DNA from: SFLA01 sp045595165 | Lineage (GTDB): Bacteria; Bacillota; Clostridia; Oscillospirales; CAG-382 | Assembly: GCA_045595165.1 (NCBI GenBank) | Contig: JAZNZY010000029.1 | Location: forward strand, 1 to 59,440 | DNA: 59,440 nt | Direction: 5' to 3' | Shown: one piece after another, positions 16,604-25,521 of the stretch | Numbering within the stretch: position 1 is the stretch's first letter | Layout of the letters: each line of letters begins with the position of its first letter | Notes under the pieces: generated by a model | Told to the model about the DNA's origin: nothing | The model's database searches: none | The model's input: the letters and a program-made list of their open reading frames with translations, nothing else | Translations under genes and position numbers: made by a program

Positions 16604-18748
16604 ATGGATAAGAAATTAGAAGTAAAAGATCTGCAAATATCATTCCGTACTCAAGGTGGAATTCTTAAAGCCGTTCGCAACATCTCCTTTGATCTTTATA
16701 AGGGCGAAACGTTGGCGATCGTTGGCGAATCCGGTTCCGGTAAATCCGTTACAAGTAAAGCTGTAATCGGTATCCTTTCCGGTAACGCTATCGTCGAGGG
16801 CGGCGAAATTATATACGATGGACAAGATCTTCTCAAAATCTCCGAGGAAGACTTCCATAAGCTCCGCGGCGATAAGATCGCAATGGTATTCCAGGATACC
16901 TTGTCCAGCCTTAACCCCATTATGCGTGTAGGTCAGCAGTTGACCGAGGCAATGATATTAAAGGCAAAATCCGGTAAAAAGAACGCAAAGAGTGCTTTTA
17001 ACTCGATGCTTAAAAATCTTGGCGACAGTATCAATGCCGCCAATGCTGAATCAGGCGTAAACAACACCGCAGACGTTTCCGCAAAGCTTAAAAAATTTGA
17101 CGAATTCTGTGTTGCCGCCACCAAGATGGAAGGGGAGTTCAACGAAGCATACGGCAATGCCGTTCAGTTGGATGTTGATCTTGATACCGCCATCATTATG
17201 CTTCAGAGAAACAAGAAGCTGAACATCGTTTCCGAGCTCAAAAAGCTTCGCAAGGTCTACCTGCAGTGCTCCAATCCTTACGTTATTCCCGATGCTAAGT
17301 CCGAAAAATTGGATTCTATCATCGCTCAGGGAAAAAATGCGGAGAGAGATGCTGCTATTGCCGCTTTGCAGGAAATCAACGTTCAGGTTAAGGCTGCTCT
17401 TAACAAAGAAAAACCCAACTTCTTCACTCTCGGTTATTACGTCATCTCCAAGCCCGGTGCTGACGTAGGCAAAATGGACGTTGCCGAGATGAACGCTATG
17501 ACACGTAAGTTCCTTGATGAGAACTTCCTGTTCAATTTCATCGCAACCGCTGAAAAAGGCGTTATCTATTCCCATAGAAAGGCGCTGGAACAAAAGAAGG
17601 CTTGTATGCCTGATCTGAAAGCTGCCCTCAAGTATTTCTCTACAGAAAAGCTTAATGAGAAAACTGCTGAAGGATACGTTAAATCTCTCAGCGCCAAGGT
17701 TACCAAGAGTATTGACCGTCTTGCAGTAAGGAAGGAAAGCATCGAATACGTTTTCGCTTCCGCACTTTCAACTGCAGTCAATGAATATTTTGAAGGTATA
17801 AAGAAAAACCCTGTAGAGGAAAAGCGTTATCTTAAGAACAAGGTAAAGTACGATGCCATTATCGCAAAGGGACGTAAGCCTGATTGGTCACTTATGCCTC
17901 AGGTTATCGTAGATCTTGAGCTTAAGCGAAACAACATCTGCAAGGTTATTGAAAATCTTATAAACCACTATAATGCCAAGATCGAAAACGATGTTCGTTT
18001 CGATGCAACCGCTCACGTTGTTGAAATTATCGATTTCTTTAAGGAGCAGGCTTCCAAGTTCGTTGTTAAGATGAATAAGCGGATCGCAAAGGCGAAGGCT
18101 ATCAAGCTTTTGGAAGAGGTTGGTATCTCCGAACCCGCTACCCGTTTCCGTCAGTATCCCTTTGAGCTGTCTGGAGGTATGAGACAGCGTGTGGTTATCG
18201 CTATCGCTCTTTCCGCAAACCCCGATATACTTATTTGCGACGAGCCTACCACAGCTTTGGACGTTACTATTCAGGCACAGATCCTTGAGCTTATCAACAA
18301 GATTAAGAAGGAAAGAAATCTTTCCGTAATCTTTATTACCCACAATATGGGTGTTGTTGCAAATATGGCAGACCGTATTGCGGTTATGTACGCAGGCAAG
18401 ATAGTAGAAAAAGGTACTTCCGAGGAAGTATTCTACGAGCCCGCACATCCTTATACCTGGGCACTTCTCAGCAGTATGCCCGATCTTCATACTACCGAGC
18501 GTTTGGATTCCATTCCCGGAACTCCTCCGGATATGCATTTCCCGCCTAAGGGCGATGCATTTGCACCCAGAAACAAGTATGCTCTTGAGATCGACTTTGA
18601 GAAAGAGCCTCCTCTGTTTGAGATTACACCTACCCATTATGCTGCTACCTGGCTGCTCCATCCCAACGCACCCGCCGTTGAAATGCCTCAGCTTATCAAG
18701 GCGCGTATTGAGCGTATGAAAAAGGAGAGAGAAGACAATGGAAAATAA
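16604..18748 (+). CDS. oppD: Oligopeptide ABC transporter ATPase OppD with a ~370-residue helical insert
   Basis: ATPase subunit of 714 residues; OppD is usually about 330-350. Walker A GESGSGKS is at 41-48, Q-loop Gln at 97, signature LSGGMRQ at 522-528, Walker B LICDEPTTALD around 543-553 and the switch His in FITHNMG just after, so the enzyme looks active. About 370 Lys/Glu/Ala-rich, probably helical residues (about 120-490) sit in the helical subdomain between the Q-loop and the signature. The normal oligopeptide C-terminal region follows (HPYTWALLSSMP, IPGTPPDM), without the usual Cys cluster. No stop or frameshift breaks the insert, and its codon use matches the flanks. The overlap with oppF is 11 bases. 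Confidence 0.9.
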   Translation: MDKKLEVKDLQISFRTQGGILKAVRNISFDLYKGETLAIVGESGSGKSVTSKAVIGILSGNAIVEGGEIIYDGQDLLKISEEDFHKLRGDKIAMVFQDTLSSLNPIMRVGQQLTEAMILKAKSGKKNAKSAFNSMLKNLGDSINAANAESGVNNTADVSAKLKKFDEFCVAATKMEGEFNEAYGNAVQLDVDLDTAIIMLQRNKKLNIVSELKKLRKVYLQCSNPYVIPDAKSEKLDSIIAQGKNAERDAAIAALQEINVQVKAALNKEKPNFFTLGYYVISKPGADVGKMDVAEMNAMTRKFLDENFLFNFIATAEKGVIYSHRKALEQKKACMPDLKAALKYFSTEKLNEKTAEGYVKSLSAKVTKSIDRLAVRKESIEYVFASALSTAVNEYFEGIKKNPVEEKRYLKNKVKYDAIIAKGRKPDWSLMPQVIVDLELKRNNICKVIENLINHYNAKIENDVRFDATAHVVEIIDFFKEQASKFVVKMNKRIAKAKAIKLLEEVGISEPATRFRQYPFELSGGMRQRVVIAIALSANPDILICDEPTTALDVTIQAQILELINKIKKERNLSVIFITHNMGVVANMADRIAVMYAGKIVEKGTSEEVFYEPAHPYTWALLSSMPDLHTTERLDSIPGTPPDMHFPPKGDAFAPRNKYALEIDFEKEPPLFEITPTHYAATWLLHPNAPAVEMPQLIKARIERMKKEREDNGK

Positions 18749-19829
18749 TATGGAAAAAGAAGTATTATTAAGTGTTCGTGATCTCCAGCAGTATTTTAAA
18801 ATGGGCAAGCGTGAGCTTAAGGCTGTTGATAAAGTAAGCTTTGACGTTTACAAGGGCGAGGTATTCGGTCTGGTTGGCGAATCCGGCTGCGGAAAAACCA
18901 CCACCGGACGTTCCATAATTCGTCTTTATGATATTACCGGCGGCTCCGTATATTACAAGGGTGAGCGTATTTGCGCAGGCACTCGCGGCTATAAGGACGC
19001 AATAAAGAAAGCCCGCAAGGATTTCGAGGAAAAGAAGATCTCCAAGGAAGAATTGGATCTCATAATCGCCGAAAACCGCGCAGAAATCAAGGCCGCAACA
19101 AAAGATCACAAGAGATGGTCCCGTACAAAGGGTAAAAATCAGCTTACCAACGAGATCCAGATGATCTTCCAGGATCCCGTTTCTTCCCTTGACCCCCGTA
19201 TGACCGTGCGCGAGATAATCGCCGAAGGTCTTCTTATCCGCGGTGTCAAGGATAAGAAATATATTGATGAGCAGGTATATAAAATTCTCGAAACCGTTGG
19301 CCTGGTTAAAGAGCACGCAACCCGTTATCCCCACGAATTTTCAGGCGGTCAGAAGCAGCGTATCGGTATTGCCCGCGCTGTTATAATGAACCCGAAGCTC
19401 ATTATCGCAGACGAACCTATCTCTGCATTGGACGTTTCCATTCAGGCACAGGTAATCAATCTGCTTCACGAGCTCAGCCAGAAGATGGGACTTACCGTTT
19501 TGTTCATCGCTCACGACCTTGCGGTTGTTAAATATTTCTCCGATCGAATCGCAGTTATGTACTACGGAAAGATAGTTGAGCTTGGCACCAGCGACGAGCT
19601 GTTTGCACATCCCTTCCATCCTTATACCCGTTCTTTGCTTTCTGCAATTCCGTTGCCCGACCCTATAACAGAGAAGAACAGACAGAGAATAGTTTACAAT
19701 CCTATGCTGGATCATGATTATTCTGTTGAAGGTCCTTCTATGAGGGAAGTTTACCCCGGTCATTTCGTGCTGTGCAACACCGAGGAATACGAAAAATACC
19801 AAAAAGAATATCAAGAAACTGCAAAATGA
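18738..19829 (+). CDS. oppF: Oligopeptide ABC transporter ATPase OppF with a ~50-residue insert
   Basis: Partner ATPase of OppD, 363 residues. Walker A GESGCGKT is near 48-55; the insert (about 80-130, rich in Lys, Glu and Ala; KKARKDFEEKKISKEELDL) lies before the Q-loop block QMIFQDPVSSLDPR. The signature is FSGGQKQR, Walker B IADEPISALD, switch His FIAHDLAV. It ends with the HPYTRSLLSAIP region typical of OppF. The ATG at 18738 has AGGAGA upstream and lies inside the end of oppD. Its stop overlaps the next start by four bases (ATGA). Its insert lies at a different place from that of OppD. Confidence 0.92.
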   Translation: MENNMEKEVLLSVRDLQQYFKMGKRELKAVDKVSFDVYKGEVFGLVGESGCGKTTTGRSIIRLYDITGGSVYYKGERICAGTRGYKDAIKKARKDFEEKKISKEELDLIIAENRAEIKAATKDHKRWSRTKGKNQLTNEIQMIFQDPVSSLDPRMTVREIIAEGLLIRGVKDKKYIDEQVYKILETVGLVKEHATRYPHEFSGGQKQRIGIARAVIMNPKLIIADEPISALDVSIQAQVINLLHELSQKMGLTVLFIAHDLAVVKYFSDRIAVMYYGKIVELGTSDELFAHPFHPYTRSLLSAIPLPDPITEKNRQRIVYNPMLDHDYSVEGPSMREVYPGHFVLCNTEEYEKYQKEYQETAK

Positions 19830-20218
19830 AAATCTTAAAAAAGTATTTAATAACATTTTCTGTAGGTTTGGTGGCAGCGTTCCTGATAGCTTGGTACAGA
19901 GATATCTTTGCACAGACCGAGCCCGTTAAAATATTTCATACGTTGTGTGATGCTTTCTTTATCGTGGGAGCTTTGCTCACCTGCGGCGGATTGTTGGTGT
20001 TTTCCTCCAACGAGGGCACCTTCGATATGATCGTTTACGGTCTTAAATCTTTCTGGGGCGCGTTCCGCAAATCCTATACAAGAAAGTACGCCACTTTTTA
20101 CGATTACCGTGAAAGCAGAAGCGCGAAAAAGATAAGCTTTGGCTATATCGTTTTTACCGGTTTGTTTTATTTGGCGGTGTCCGGCGTAATGTATCTGCTG
20201 TATCTGAAATACGTATAA
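19826..20218 (+). CDS. DUF3899 membrane protein
   Basis: A 130-residue membrane protein with helices near 5-22, 35-55 and 105-125, matching DUF3899 (DAFFIVGALLTCGGLLVFSS, then GTFDMIVYG). The family has no known function. The start ATG overlaps the oppF stop as ATGA, so it is translated with the importer and may be an accessory part of it; that is inference from coupling only. The frame is open further upstream inside oppF but has no ribosome site there. Confidence 0.8.
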   Translation: MKILKKYLITFSVGLVAAFLIAWYRDIFAQTEPVKIFHTLCDAFFIVGALLTCGGLLVFSSNEGTFDMIVYGLKSFWGAFRKSYTRKYATFYDYRESRSAKKISFGYIVFTGLFYLAVSGVMYLLYLKYV

Positions 20219-20236
20219 ACGACCTCATGAAATTCC

Positions 20237-20269
20237 AAGCCTGCTAAACATTTAGCAGGCTTGTTTTTT
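20237..20269 (+). terminator. Terminator of the Opp operon
   Basis: Stem AAGCCTGCTAAA / TTTAGCAGGCTT followed by a T-run. Immediately followed by hairpin element copy C. Confidence 0.88.
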
Positions 20270-20309
20270 GTCGGGGTCCCCAAGAAGTCTGCCACTCCTT
20301 GGGGTGATT
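20270..20309 (+). repeat. 41-bp hairpin element, copy C
   Basis: GTCGGGGTCCCC start, CCCCAAGAAG arm, altered centre (TCTGCCACT), CCTTGGGGTGATT end. The stem is partly broken. It lies after the terminator, in the orientation of the Opp operon. Confidence 0.7.
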
Positions 20310-20328
20310 ATTAGTGATTGTATATTAA

Positions 20329-20353
20329 TGTAACGTAAAAACAAAAAAGGTAC
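20329..20353 (+). promoter_or_regulatory. Possible ECF-type promoter of the sigma-factor operon
   Basis: TGTAAC (20329-20334) about 15 bases before GTAC (20350-20353) resembles the AAC/GTA pattern of ECF promoters and would fit self-activation. The match is short and weak. Confidence 0.25.
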
Positions 20354-20377
20354 TGTATATTTGAAGGGGGAATTTTA

Positions 20378-20938
20378 ATGACCGATGAAAGTATTATTAA
20401 ATTGTACTTTGATAGGGATACGCAGGCGATCTCCTGCACCCGTTCGAAATACGGCGCTTTTTTGCTTAATATTTCAAAAAATATAATTGGCAGCTTCGAA
20501 GATGCGGAAGAATGTGAGAACGATACGTATTTGGCGGCGTGGAATACTATTCCGCCTCAAAATCCCCGTGTATTTTCCGCTTTCCTCGGGAGAATAATAC
20601 GCAATCTTTCCTTAAAACGTCTGCGTAGTAAATTTGCTCAAAAACGAGGCGGCGGCGAGGGCGAGCTCTCTCTTGATGAATTGGAGCATTGTATTCCCGA
20701 TAATCGATATTTCAGCGAAGCGTTGGACGAAATCGAGCTTTCAAGGTATATTGATAAATTTTTATCAACGCTTTCTGTTACCGAACGTAAGGTGTTCGTG
20801 TGCCGATATTGGTATTGCGATTCCTTGGCAGATATATGCAAGCAGTTCGTATTCAGTGAAAGCAAGGTTAAGATCATATTATTCCGCACTCGTGAAAAGC
20901 TGCGCAAATATCTTGAAAAGGAGGGTGTCTTTGTATGA
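20378..20938 (+). CDS. ECF-type RNA polymerase sigma factor
   Basis: A 186-residue extracytoplasmic-function sigma factor. Region 2 covers about 20-85 (FEDAEECENDTYLAAWN, then FSAFLGRIIRNLSLKRLR, the -10-binding part). Region 4 is about 125-180 (LSVTERKVFVCRYW, then SLADICKQFVFSESKVKIILFRTREKL, the -35-binding helix-turn-helix). GGGGGA precedes the start. Its stop overlaps the start of the membrane partner by ATGA, the usual sigma/anti-sigma arrangement. The trigger and regulon are unknown. Confidence 0.9.
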   Translation: MTDESIIKLYFDRDTQAISCTRSKYGAFLLNISKNIIGSFEDAEECENDTYLAAWNTIPPQNPRVFSAFLGRIIRNLSLKRLRSKFAQKRGGGEGELSLDELEHCIPDNRYFSEALDEIELSRYIDKFLSTLSVTERKVFVCRYWYCDSLADICKQFVFSESKVKIILFRTREKLRKYLEKEGVFV

Positions 20939-22413
20939 AGCCGTCTGAATTTCTGCAAAATTCCATAGGACATATTGATGAAAAATACATATTGGAAGCA
21001 AAACGGAAAAAGGCAGTCTTTTTCAAACGTTTTGGCTTGGTTGCCGCGTGTCTTTTGCTGGCGGCGGTATTGCTTCCTCTTTCTCTGTACCTTGCCGCAC
21101 CGCCCTCCGAAGTTTCGGAAAACAGCTTCGAAGAATTACCGCCTATTGATTATACACCCATTATTTTCGATCCCATCGCTTCACCTGAGCAATTAACAGG
21201 TTCGCCTCTTGCGCATATAATAAATCCGTCAGGTCTTGGCGGTCCCGGCGAGGAACCGCCTTCAATGGAATTCTCATTTTCCGGTATAATAGTAAAGGCA
21301 GAGCTTGTCAACGTTTTGCCCGATACCTATTGTATTTTGGATTTCTCGTCATACCATAAGCCCCTTGAATATATAATTCTCCAGTTCAGAACCACAGATG
21401 TTTTGAGCGGTAAAAACGTACCGACTGATTTTTATTATATCCTTCCCAAATTTTTGGAAGCGGATTTTTCCCGCTACGATTTCTTTATTATTAGTATGTC
21501 CCAATTCGGTTTTGAGGATTACGTTTTGAAAAACGTTACGGATAATGTCATAGAAACACTTCCCCTTACCGTCTTCGATGCATCGGGCGAAGTGTATGGC
21601 AATATTCTACCTTTTACAGACGGTGTTTTTGACGAATCTCTCTGGCAAAATGAAAACTGGCTGTTCGGTTACCAGTTTTTAAAATATTATCTTGATAATC
21701 CCGATTACCGCAGTTCCTCTATGGCAGTAAAACGGGGATGCGATGAACAGTATACGGGGGACAGAATAAAAGAAGAGATAGACAAAATAAAAGAATACCG
21801 CGGTGAAAAATACGAGGAGCCTTTGGTGCGCAGCCTTGAATTTGCCTCGGAAGATATAAATAACGTGCTTGCATACGTAAAGCCCTTTGAAAACGGCGTG
21901 TTTTCCCACACATATAATTACCCCTATATTACATATAAGCGGTTTATCAACGGATGCGAAACGGGGGAATATATACGTATAAATATCAGAGAGGAAACAG
22001 TGGATGCCTATTCCGATGTCAAATACGAATTAAGCGATCTTTCGGGAGTAGAGAATATTTCTGCACAAATAGAAATTCTCGCAGAGCAATACAAGGAAAC
22101 ACATCCGCTGCCTCCCCATATTTCGGATACAGAGGATAAAAAATTAGGCTCGCTGTTTCTTTACGGCTGGTATACAAAAACCGCTGACGGAGTATACGGT
22201 ATAGTAAAAAACGTCTGGAAATACTATGGCAACGTTTATGCGGACGGCTATGAATATTTGGCAGAATATTACGACGAGAGCTTTATTATCTACGATACGA
22301 GCGCAGGTACTGCCCGTGCCGTTACCCGTGAGGAGCTGATAAGCATTATTGGCGAGAGCAGGCATATCTACAGCGGAGAGTACGGTAAAGCCCAAGAGGT
22401 CCCTCAGGAATAA
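20935..22413 (+). CDS. Membrane protein, probable anti-sigma partner
   Basis: A 492-residue single-pass protein coupled to the ECF sigma gene. The short cytosolic part (MKPSEFLQNSIGHIDEKYILEA) resembles the IDDxxIxEA start of many clostridial proteins encoded beside ECF sigmas; a basic stretch and one helix (about 36-58) follow. The outside part, about 430 residues, opens with a Pro-rich linker and is otherwise beta-rich with many Tyr, unrecognised. No zinc-binding HxxxCxxC motif, so if it is an anti-sigma factor it is not of the ZAS type. Function is inferred from position. A terminator follows. Confidence 0.7.
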   Translation: MKPSEFLQNSIGHIDEKYILEAKRKKAVFFKRFGLVAACLLLAAVLLPLSLYLAAPPSEVSENSFEELPPIDYTPIIFDPIASPEQLTGSPLAHIINPSGLGGPGEEPPSMEFSFSGIIVKAELVNVLPDTYCILDFSSYHKPLEYIILQFRTTDVLSGKNVPTDFYYILPKFLEADFSRYDFFIISMSQFGFEDYVLKNVTDNVIETLPLTVFDASGEVYGNILPFTDGVFDESLWQNENWLFGYQFLKYYLDNPDYRSSSMAVKRGCDEQYTGDRIKEEIDKIKEYRGEKYEEPLVRSLEFASEDINNVLAYVKPFENGVFSHTYNYPYITYKRFINGCETGEYIRINIREETVDAYSDVKYELSDLSGVENISAQIEILAEQYKETHPLPPHISDTEDKKLGSLFLYGWYTKTADGVYGIVKNVWKYYGNVYADGYEYLAEYYDESFIIYDTSAGTARAVTREELISIIGESRHIYSGEYGKAQEVPQE

Positions 22414-22433
22414 ATTAAATATCGTTACAGCAC

Positions 22434-22462
22434 AAAACCGTTCGCATAGCGAACGGTTTTTG
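22434..22462 (+). terminator. Terminator of the sigma-factor operon
   Basis: AAAACCGTTCGC / GCGAACGGTTTT with an ATA loop and T-run. Confidence 0.88.
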
Positions 22463-22491
22463 TTGACTTATGGGAAGCGTTATGCTAAAAT
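22463..22491 (+). promoter_or_regulatory. Promoter of the sugar-acid cluster
   Basis: TTGACT (22463-22468), 17 bases, TAAAAT (22486-22491), starting right after the terminator stem. Confidence 0.6.
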
Positions 22492-22522
22492 TAAGTGTTA
22501 AGAAGATTATCGGAGGTGCGTT

Positions 22523-23200
22523 ATGACACGCATAACTTGGCTGGGACAAGCCGGACTTTTGTTTGAATTTGACGGACTTACGGTTATGGTAGATCCCTAT
22601 CTTTCGGACAGCGTGAAAGCCATCGAGCCCCAAAATTACCGCCGCGTCCCCGTGGACGAAAGCTTTTTTGATATAAAACCTGATATACTTGTTTTTACCC
22701 ATAATCATCTTGATCACTACGATCCCGAAACGGTAAAGCGGTTTATCACTGAGGATTCTGCCATTACGGTGCTTTCTCCTCGTTCCGTGTGGGAAAAGGT
22801 GCGCGCCTTTGGCGGCAACAACAATTATGTCTGCTTTAACCGCCATACCTCGTGGACGGCAAAGGGAGTTACGGTTACCGCGGTCAAGGCGGAGCACAGC
22901 GATCCGCTTGCTATCGGTGTGGTTATAGATGCGGGAAATAAAAAGTATTACGTAACGGGGGATACGCTGTATAACGATGAGATATTCTCCGATCTTCCCG
23001 GTGATATTCACACTGTTTTTCTTCCCATAAACGGCGTTGGCAACAATATGAACCCGTGTGACGCTTCCCGTTTTGCGGCGCGTGTAGCGGCGAAATATGC
23101 CGTTCCCGTGCATATCGGTATGTTTGATAATAAAACAGCCGATGGATTTGAATACACAAATACAATAATTCCTCAGATATATAAGGAGATAAAATTATGA
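22523..23200 (+). CDS. Metallo-beta-lactamase-fold hydrolase (UlaG-like)
   Basis: A 225-residue zinc or manganese hydrolase. It opens with TRITWLGQAGLLFEF, the first strands of UlaG-like proteins, and carries the metal motif THNHLDHYD (about 67-75), AEHSDPLAIG and the Asp of TGDTLY (about 147-152). UlaG opens a sugar lactone; this protein is much shorter than UlaG and may act on another lactone or phosphate ester. GGAGGTG precedes the ATG. It overlaps the next gene by ATGA and is the first gene of a five-gene cluster (22523-26733). Confidence 0.85.
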   Translation: MTRITWLGQAGLLFEFDGLTVMVDPYLSDSVKAIEPQNYRRVPVDESFFDIKPDILVFTHNHLDHYDPETVKRFITEDSAITVLSPRSVWEKVRAFGGNNNYVCFNRHTSWTAKGVTVTAVKAEHSDPLAIGVVIDAGNKKYYVTGDTLYNDEIFSDLPGDIHTVFLPINGVGNNMNPCDASRFAARVAAKYAVPVHIGMFDNKTADGFEYTNTIIPQIYKEIKL

Positions 23201-24357
23201 GGGTAACAGACGTTAAATGTTTTACGGTAGATTGCTTCCGCACCAATTGGGTGTTCGTTAAGATATATACCGATGCGGGTATAGACGGCGTGGGAGAAGC
23301 AACACTGGAATACAAGGAAAAAGCGCTTATCGGAGCTGTAGAGCATATCAAGGAATATCTTGTAGGCAAAAATCCCCTCGACGTAGAAAAGCATTTTCAC
23401 GATATATACAGAGATGCATATTGGCGGGGCGGCGCGGTGCTTATGTCGGCGCTTTCTGCAGTTGAATGTGCTTTGTGGGATATTCTCGGCAAACACCTCG
23501 GCGTGCCCGTGTATCAGCTTTTGGGCGGCAGAGTAAACGATAAAGTGCGCATATACGTAAACGGTTGGTTTGCAGGAGCAAAAACTCCCGAAGAATTCGG
23601 TGAAAAAGCCCGTATTGCCGTTCAGCGTGGTATCACCGCAATGAAATGGGATCCTTTTGGAAAATCCTATCTTGAGATTTCAAATAAAGATCTTAATACA
23701 GCCCTTGAATGTGTTGCCGCTGTAAGAGATGCGGTAGGCAACGACGTTGACCTGCTTATAGAAGGACACGGCAGATTTAATGTTCCTACCGGAATTAAGA
23801 TCGCAAAAGAATTAGAGCAGTTCAAGCCTATGCTGTTTGAAGAGCCTACTCCTCCCGATAATCTGGAAGCGCTTAAAGCCGTGCGTGACAAATCTCCCGT
23901 TGCTATTTCTGCAGGCGAAAGACTGTATACTCTTAAATCCTATAAGGATCTGTTTGAAATGCGTGCGGCGGATTATATCCAGCCGGATATTTCCCACGCA
24001 GGCGGTATTATGGAGCTTAAAAAGATCGCCGCTGTTGCAGAGGCATATTATATTCCCTTTGCACCTCACAACCCCTCCGGCCCTGTAGCGAATGCCGCTA
24101 CTCTCCAGATCGCCGCTTGCTGTCCCAATTTCTCTATACTTGAAATTATGTACAGCGACGTGGAATGGCGTAAGGACGTTACAAACGAATCTCTTGAGTA
24201 TAAGGACGGATATATTACCATCCCTTCCAAGCCCGGTCTTGGTATTGAGATAAACGAGGAAGAATGCCTCAAGCATCCGTATCAGCCCCATACCCTGCGT
24301 CATTATACGGGCGCACTTACGGATATACGCCCCGCAAAAAGCGAGTTTTATTTTTAA
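23197..24357 (+). CDS. Mandelate racemase/muconate-lactonising enzyme family dehydratase
   Basis: A 386-residue enolase-superfamily enzyme, probably a sugar-acid dehydratase of the galactonate/gluconate type. The N-terminal capping domain covers about 1-125. In the barrel AMKWDPFG (about 150) supplies the Lys region, LLIEGHGRFN (about 190) the first metal ligand, FEEPTPP (about 218) the second, SAGERLY (about 244) the third, and APHNPSGP (about 290) the acid His. The sub-family and substrate cannot be fixed by eye. It lies between the hydrolase and the SDR with four-base overlap upstream, as in sugar-acid pathways (lactone opening, dehydration, oxidation). Confidence 0.88.
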   Translation: MRVTDVKCFTVDCFRTNWVFVKIYTDAGIDGVGEATLEYKEKALIGAVEHIKEYLVGKNPLDVEKHFHDIYRDAYWRGGAVLMSALSAVECALWDILGKHLGVPVYQLLGGRVNDKVRIYVNGWFAGAKTPEEFGEKARIAVQRGITAMKWDPFGKSYLEISNKDLNTALECVAAVRDAVGNDVDLLIEGHGRFNVPTGIKIAKELEQFKPMLFEEPTPPDNLEALKAVRDKSPVAISAGERLYTLKSYKDLFEMRAADYIQPDISHAGGIMELKKIAAVAEAYYIPFAPHNPSGPVANAATLQIAACCPNFSILEIMYSDVEWRKDVTNESLEYKDGYITIPSKPGLGIEINEEECLKHPYQPHTLRHYTGALTDIRPAKSEFYF

Positions 24358-24369
24358 GGAGTGTTTTCG

Positions 24370-25164
24370 GTGAACAACGCAGTATTTATAACCGGCGCCT
24401 GCAAAGGCACGGGATACAGAATAGCGCAAGTTTTTGCAGAGAACGGATGGAGTGTCATCGTCACCGGCAGAAACGGCACGGAAGCGGCTTCGGCGGCTGA
24501 AAAAATAGCGCAGACCTACGGTGTTTTTGCAAAAGGATATGAATGCAATATCCGCAACGAACAGCAGGTAATAGATATTTTCGCCGATATAGATAAAAAC
24601 GGCGTTTTTGTGGAAACGGTAGTGCTTTGCGCCGCTGATCTCGGCTTCGGTACCGACCCCAGCAAGGGTATGGATTTCTTTTCCGTTCCCGTAGAGGAAT
24701 TCCAGCGTGTTTTTGAAACGAACCTTGTGTGGAATTTCACCATCGTCCGTCAGGCGGCTCTCCGTATGCGTGAGAAGGGGAAGGGAAGTATAGTATTCAT
24801 TTCCTCCAATACCGCATACAGAGCAATTCCCAACCGCAGTGCGTACTGCGCGTCCAAAGGCGGTATAAACTCAATGTCGAAAGCTTTGGCAGTGGATTTG
24901 GGCAAATACGGTATTCGAAGCAATGTGGTACTGCCCGGTACTATCAAAACCGCACGTTGGGAGGCTATGGGAAGCAGTGCCATAAGCGGAAAGCTTACTC
25001 CTTTGGGTGATATTTCTGATTTTGACGATATCGCAAACGCGGTATGGTATTTCGGTACGGACCTTTCTAAAAATATAACAGGTTCGGAGCTTATCGTTGA
25101 CGGCGGTATGACATCCCAGCTTTATCCCGATTACCTTAATGAACTTATAAGAAAAGAGCAATAA
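24370..25164 (+). CDS. SDR-family oxidoreductase
   Basis: NAD(P)-dependent short-chain dehydrogenase, 264 residues, the usual size. The cofactor loop TGACKGTG is near 8-15, and the catalytic Ser is in FISSNTAYR, with YCASKGG holding Tyr and Lys. The end (TGSELIVDGGM) is the classic SDR close. The GTG at 24370 is eight bases after AAGGAG and preferred to the GTG at 24361, which is part of that ribosome site. It most likely oxidises or reduces a sugar or sugar acid in the same pathway as its neighbours; the substrate is not visible. Confidence 0.9.
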   Translation: MNNAVFITGACKGTGYRIAQVFAENGWSVIVTGRNGTEAASAAEKIAQTYGVFAKGYECNIRNEQQVIDIFADIDKNGVFVETVVLCAADLGFGTDPSKGMDFFSVPVEEFQRVFETNLVWNFTIVRQAALRMREKGKGSIVFISSNTAYRAIPNRSAYCASKGGINSMSKALAVDLGKYGIRSNVVLPGTIKTARWEAMGSSAISGKLTPLGDISDFDDIANAVWYFGTDLSKNITGSELIVDGGMTSQLYPDYLNELIRKEQ

Positions 25165-25166
25165 AA

Positions 25167-25517
25167 ATGGAAGAGCTTTTGGTTTTGGATTACGATGGAA
25201 AAGGTTATTTTTCCCATTTCAAATACGGCGGATGGCGTATAGCGTATCTTAATTACGCTCCTATGTTCACCAAAGAGGGCATAACCTATCTTGAACGGCA
25301 CAACGAAACCGACGAGGTGTTTATACTTCTGGAGGGCGAGGCATCCTTGTTTATGGGAGAAACCGCAAAAGAAGTAATAATGGAAAAGTTCGTTTCTTAC
25401 GTAGTCAAAAAAAGTGCCTGGCATAATATAGTCGTTTCCGAGGACGCCAAGGTACTTATCGTGGAAAACGCAGATACGGGGAAGGATAATTCGGAATATC
25501 TGCCTTTCAGGTTTTAA
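25167..25517 (+). CDS. Cupin-fold protein
   Basis: A 116-residue single-domain cupin-like protein. LERHNETDEVFILLEGEASLFMG (about 39-62) matches the first cupin motif, with His and Glu positions, and KKSAWHNIVV (about 81-90) the second, with its His. Such proteins bind a metal and isomerise, bind or sense sugars. It starts two bases after the SDR stop and ends just before the regulator, so it belongs to the cluster. Isomerase and sensor roles are equally possible. Confidence 0.75.
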   Translation: MEELLVLDYDGKGYFSHFKYGGWRIAYLNYAPMFTKEGITYLERHNETDEVFILLEGEASLFMGETAKEVIMEKFVSYVVKKSAWHNIVVSEDAKVLIVENADTGKDNSEYLPFRF

Positions 25518-25521
25518 AAAA

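Noticed and set aside
16964..18075. OppD insert as a separate gene or a frameshifted mobile insertion
   Set aside because: The frame is continuous on both sides, codon use matches, and there are no terminal repeats or internal start signals.
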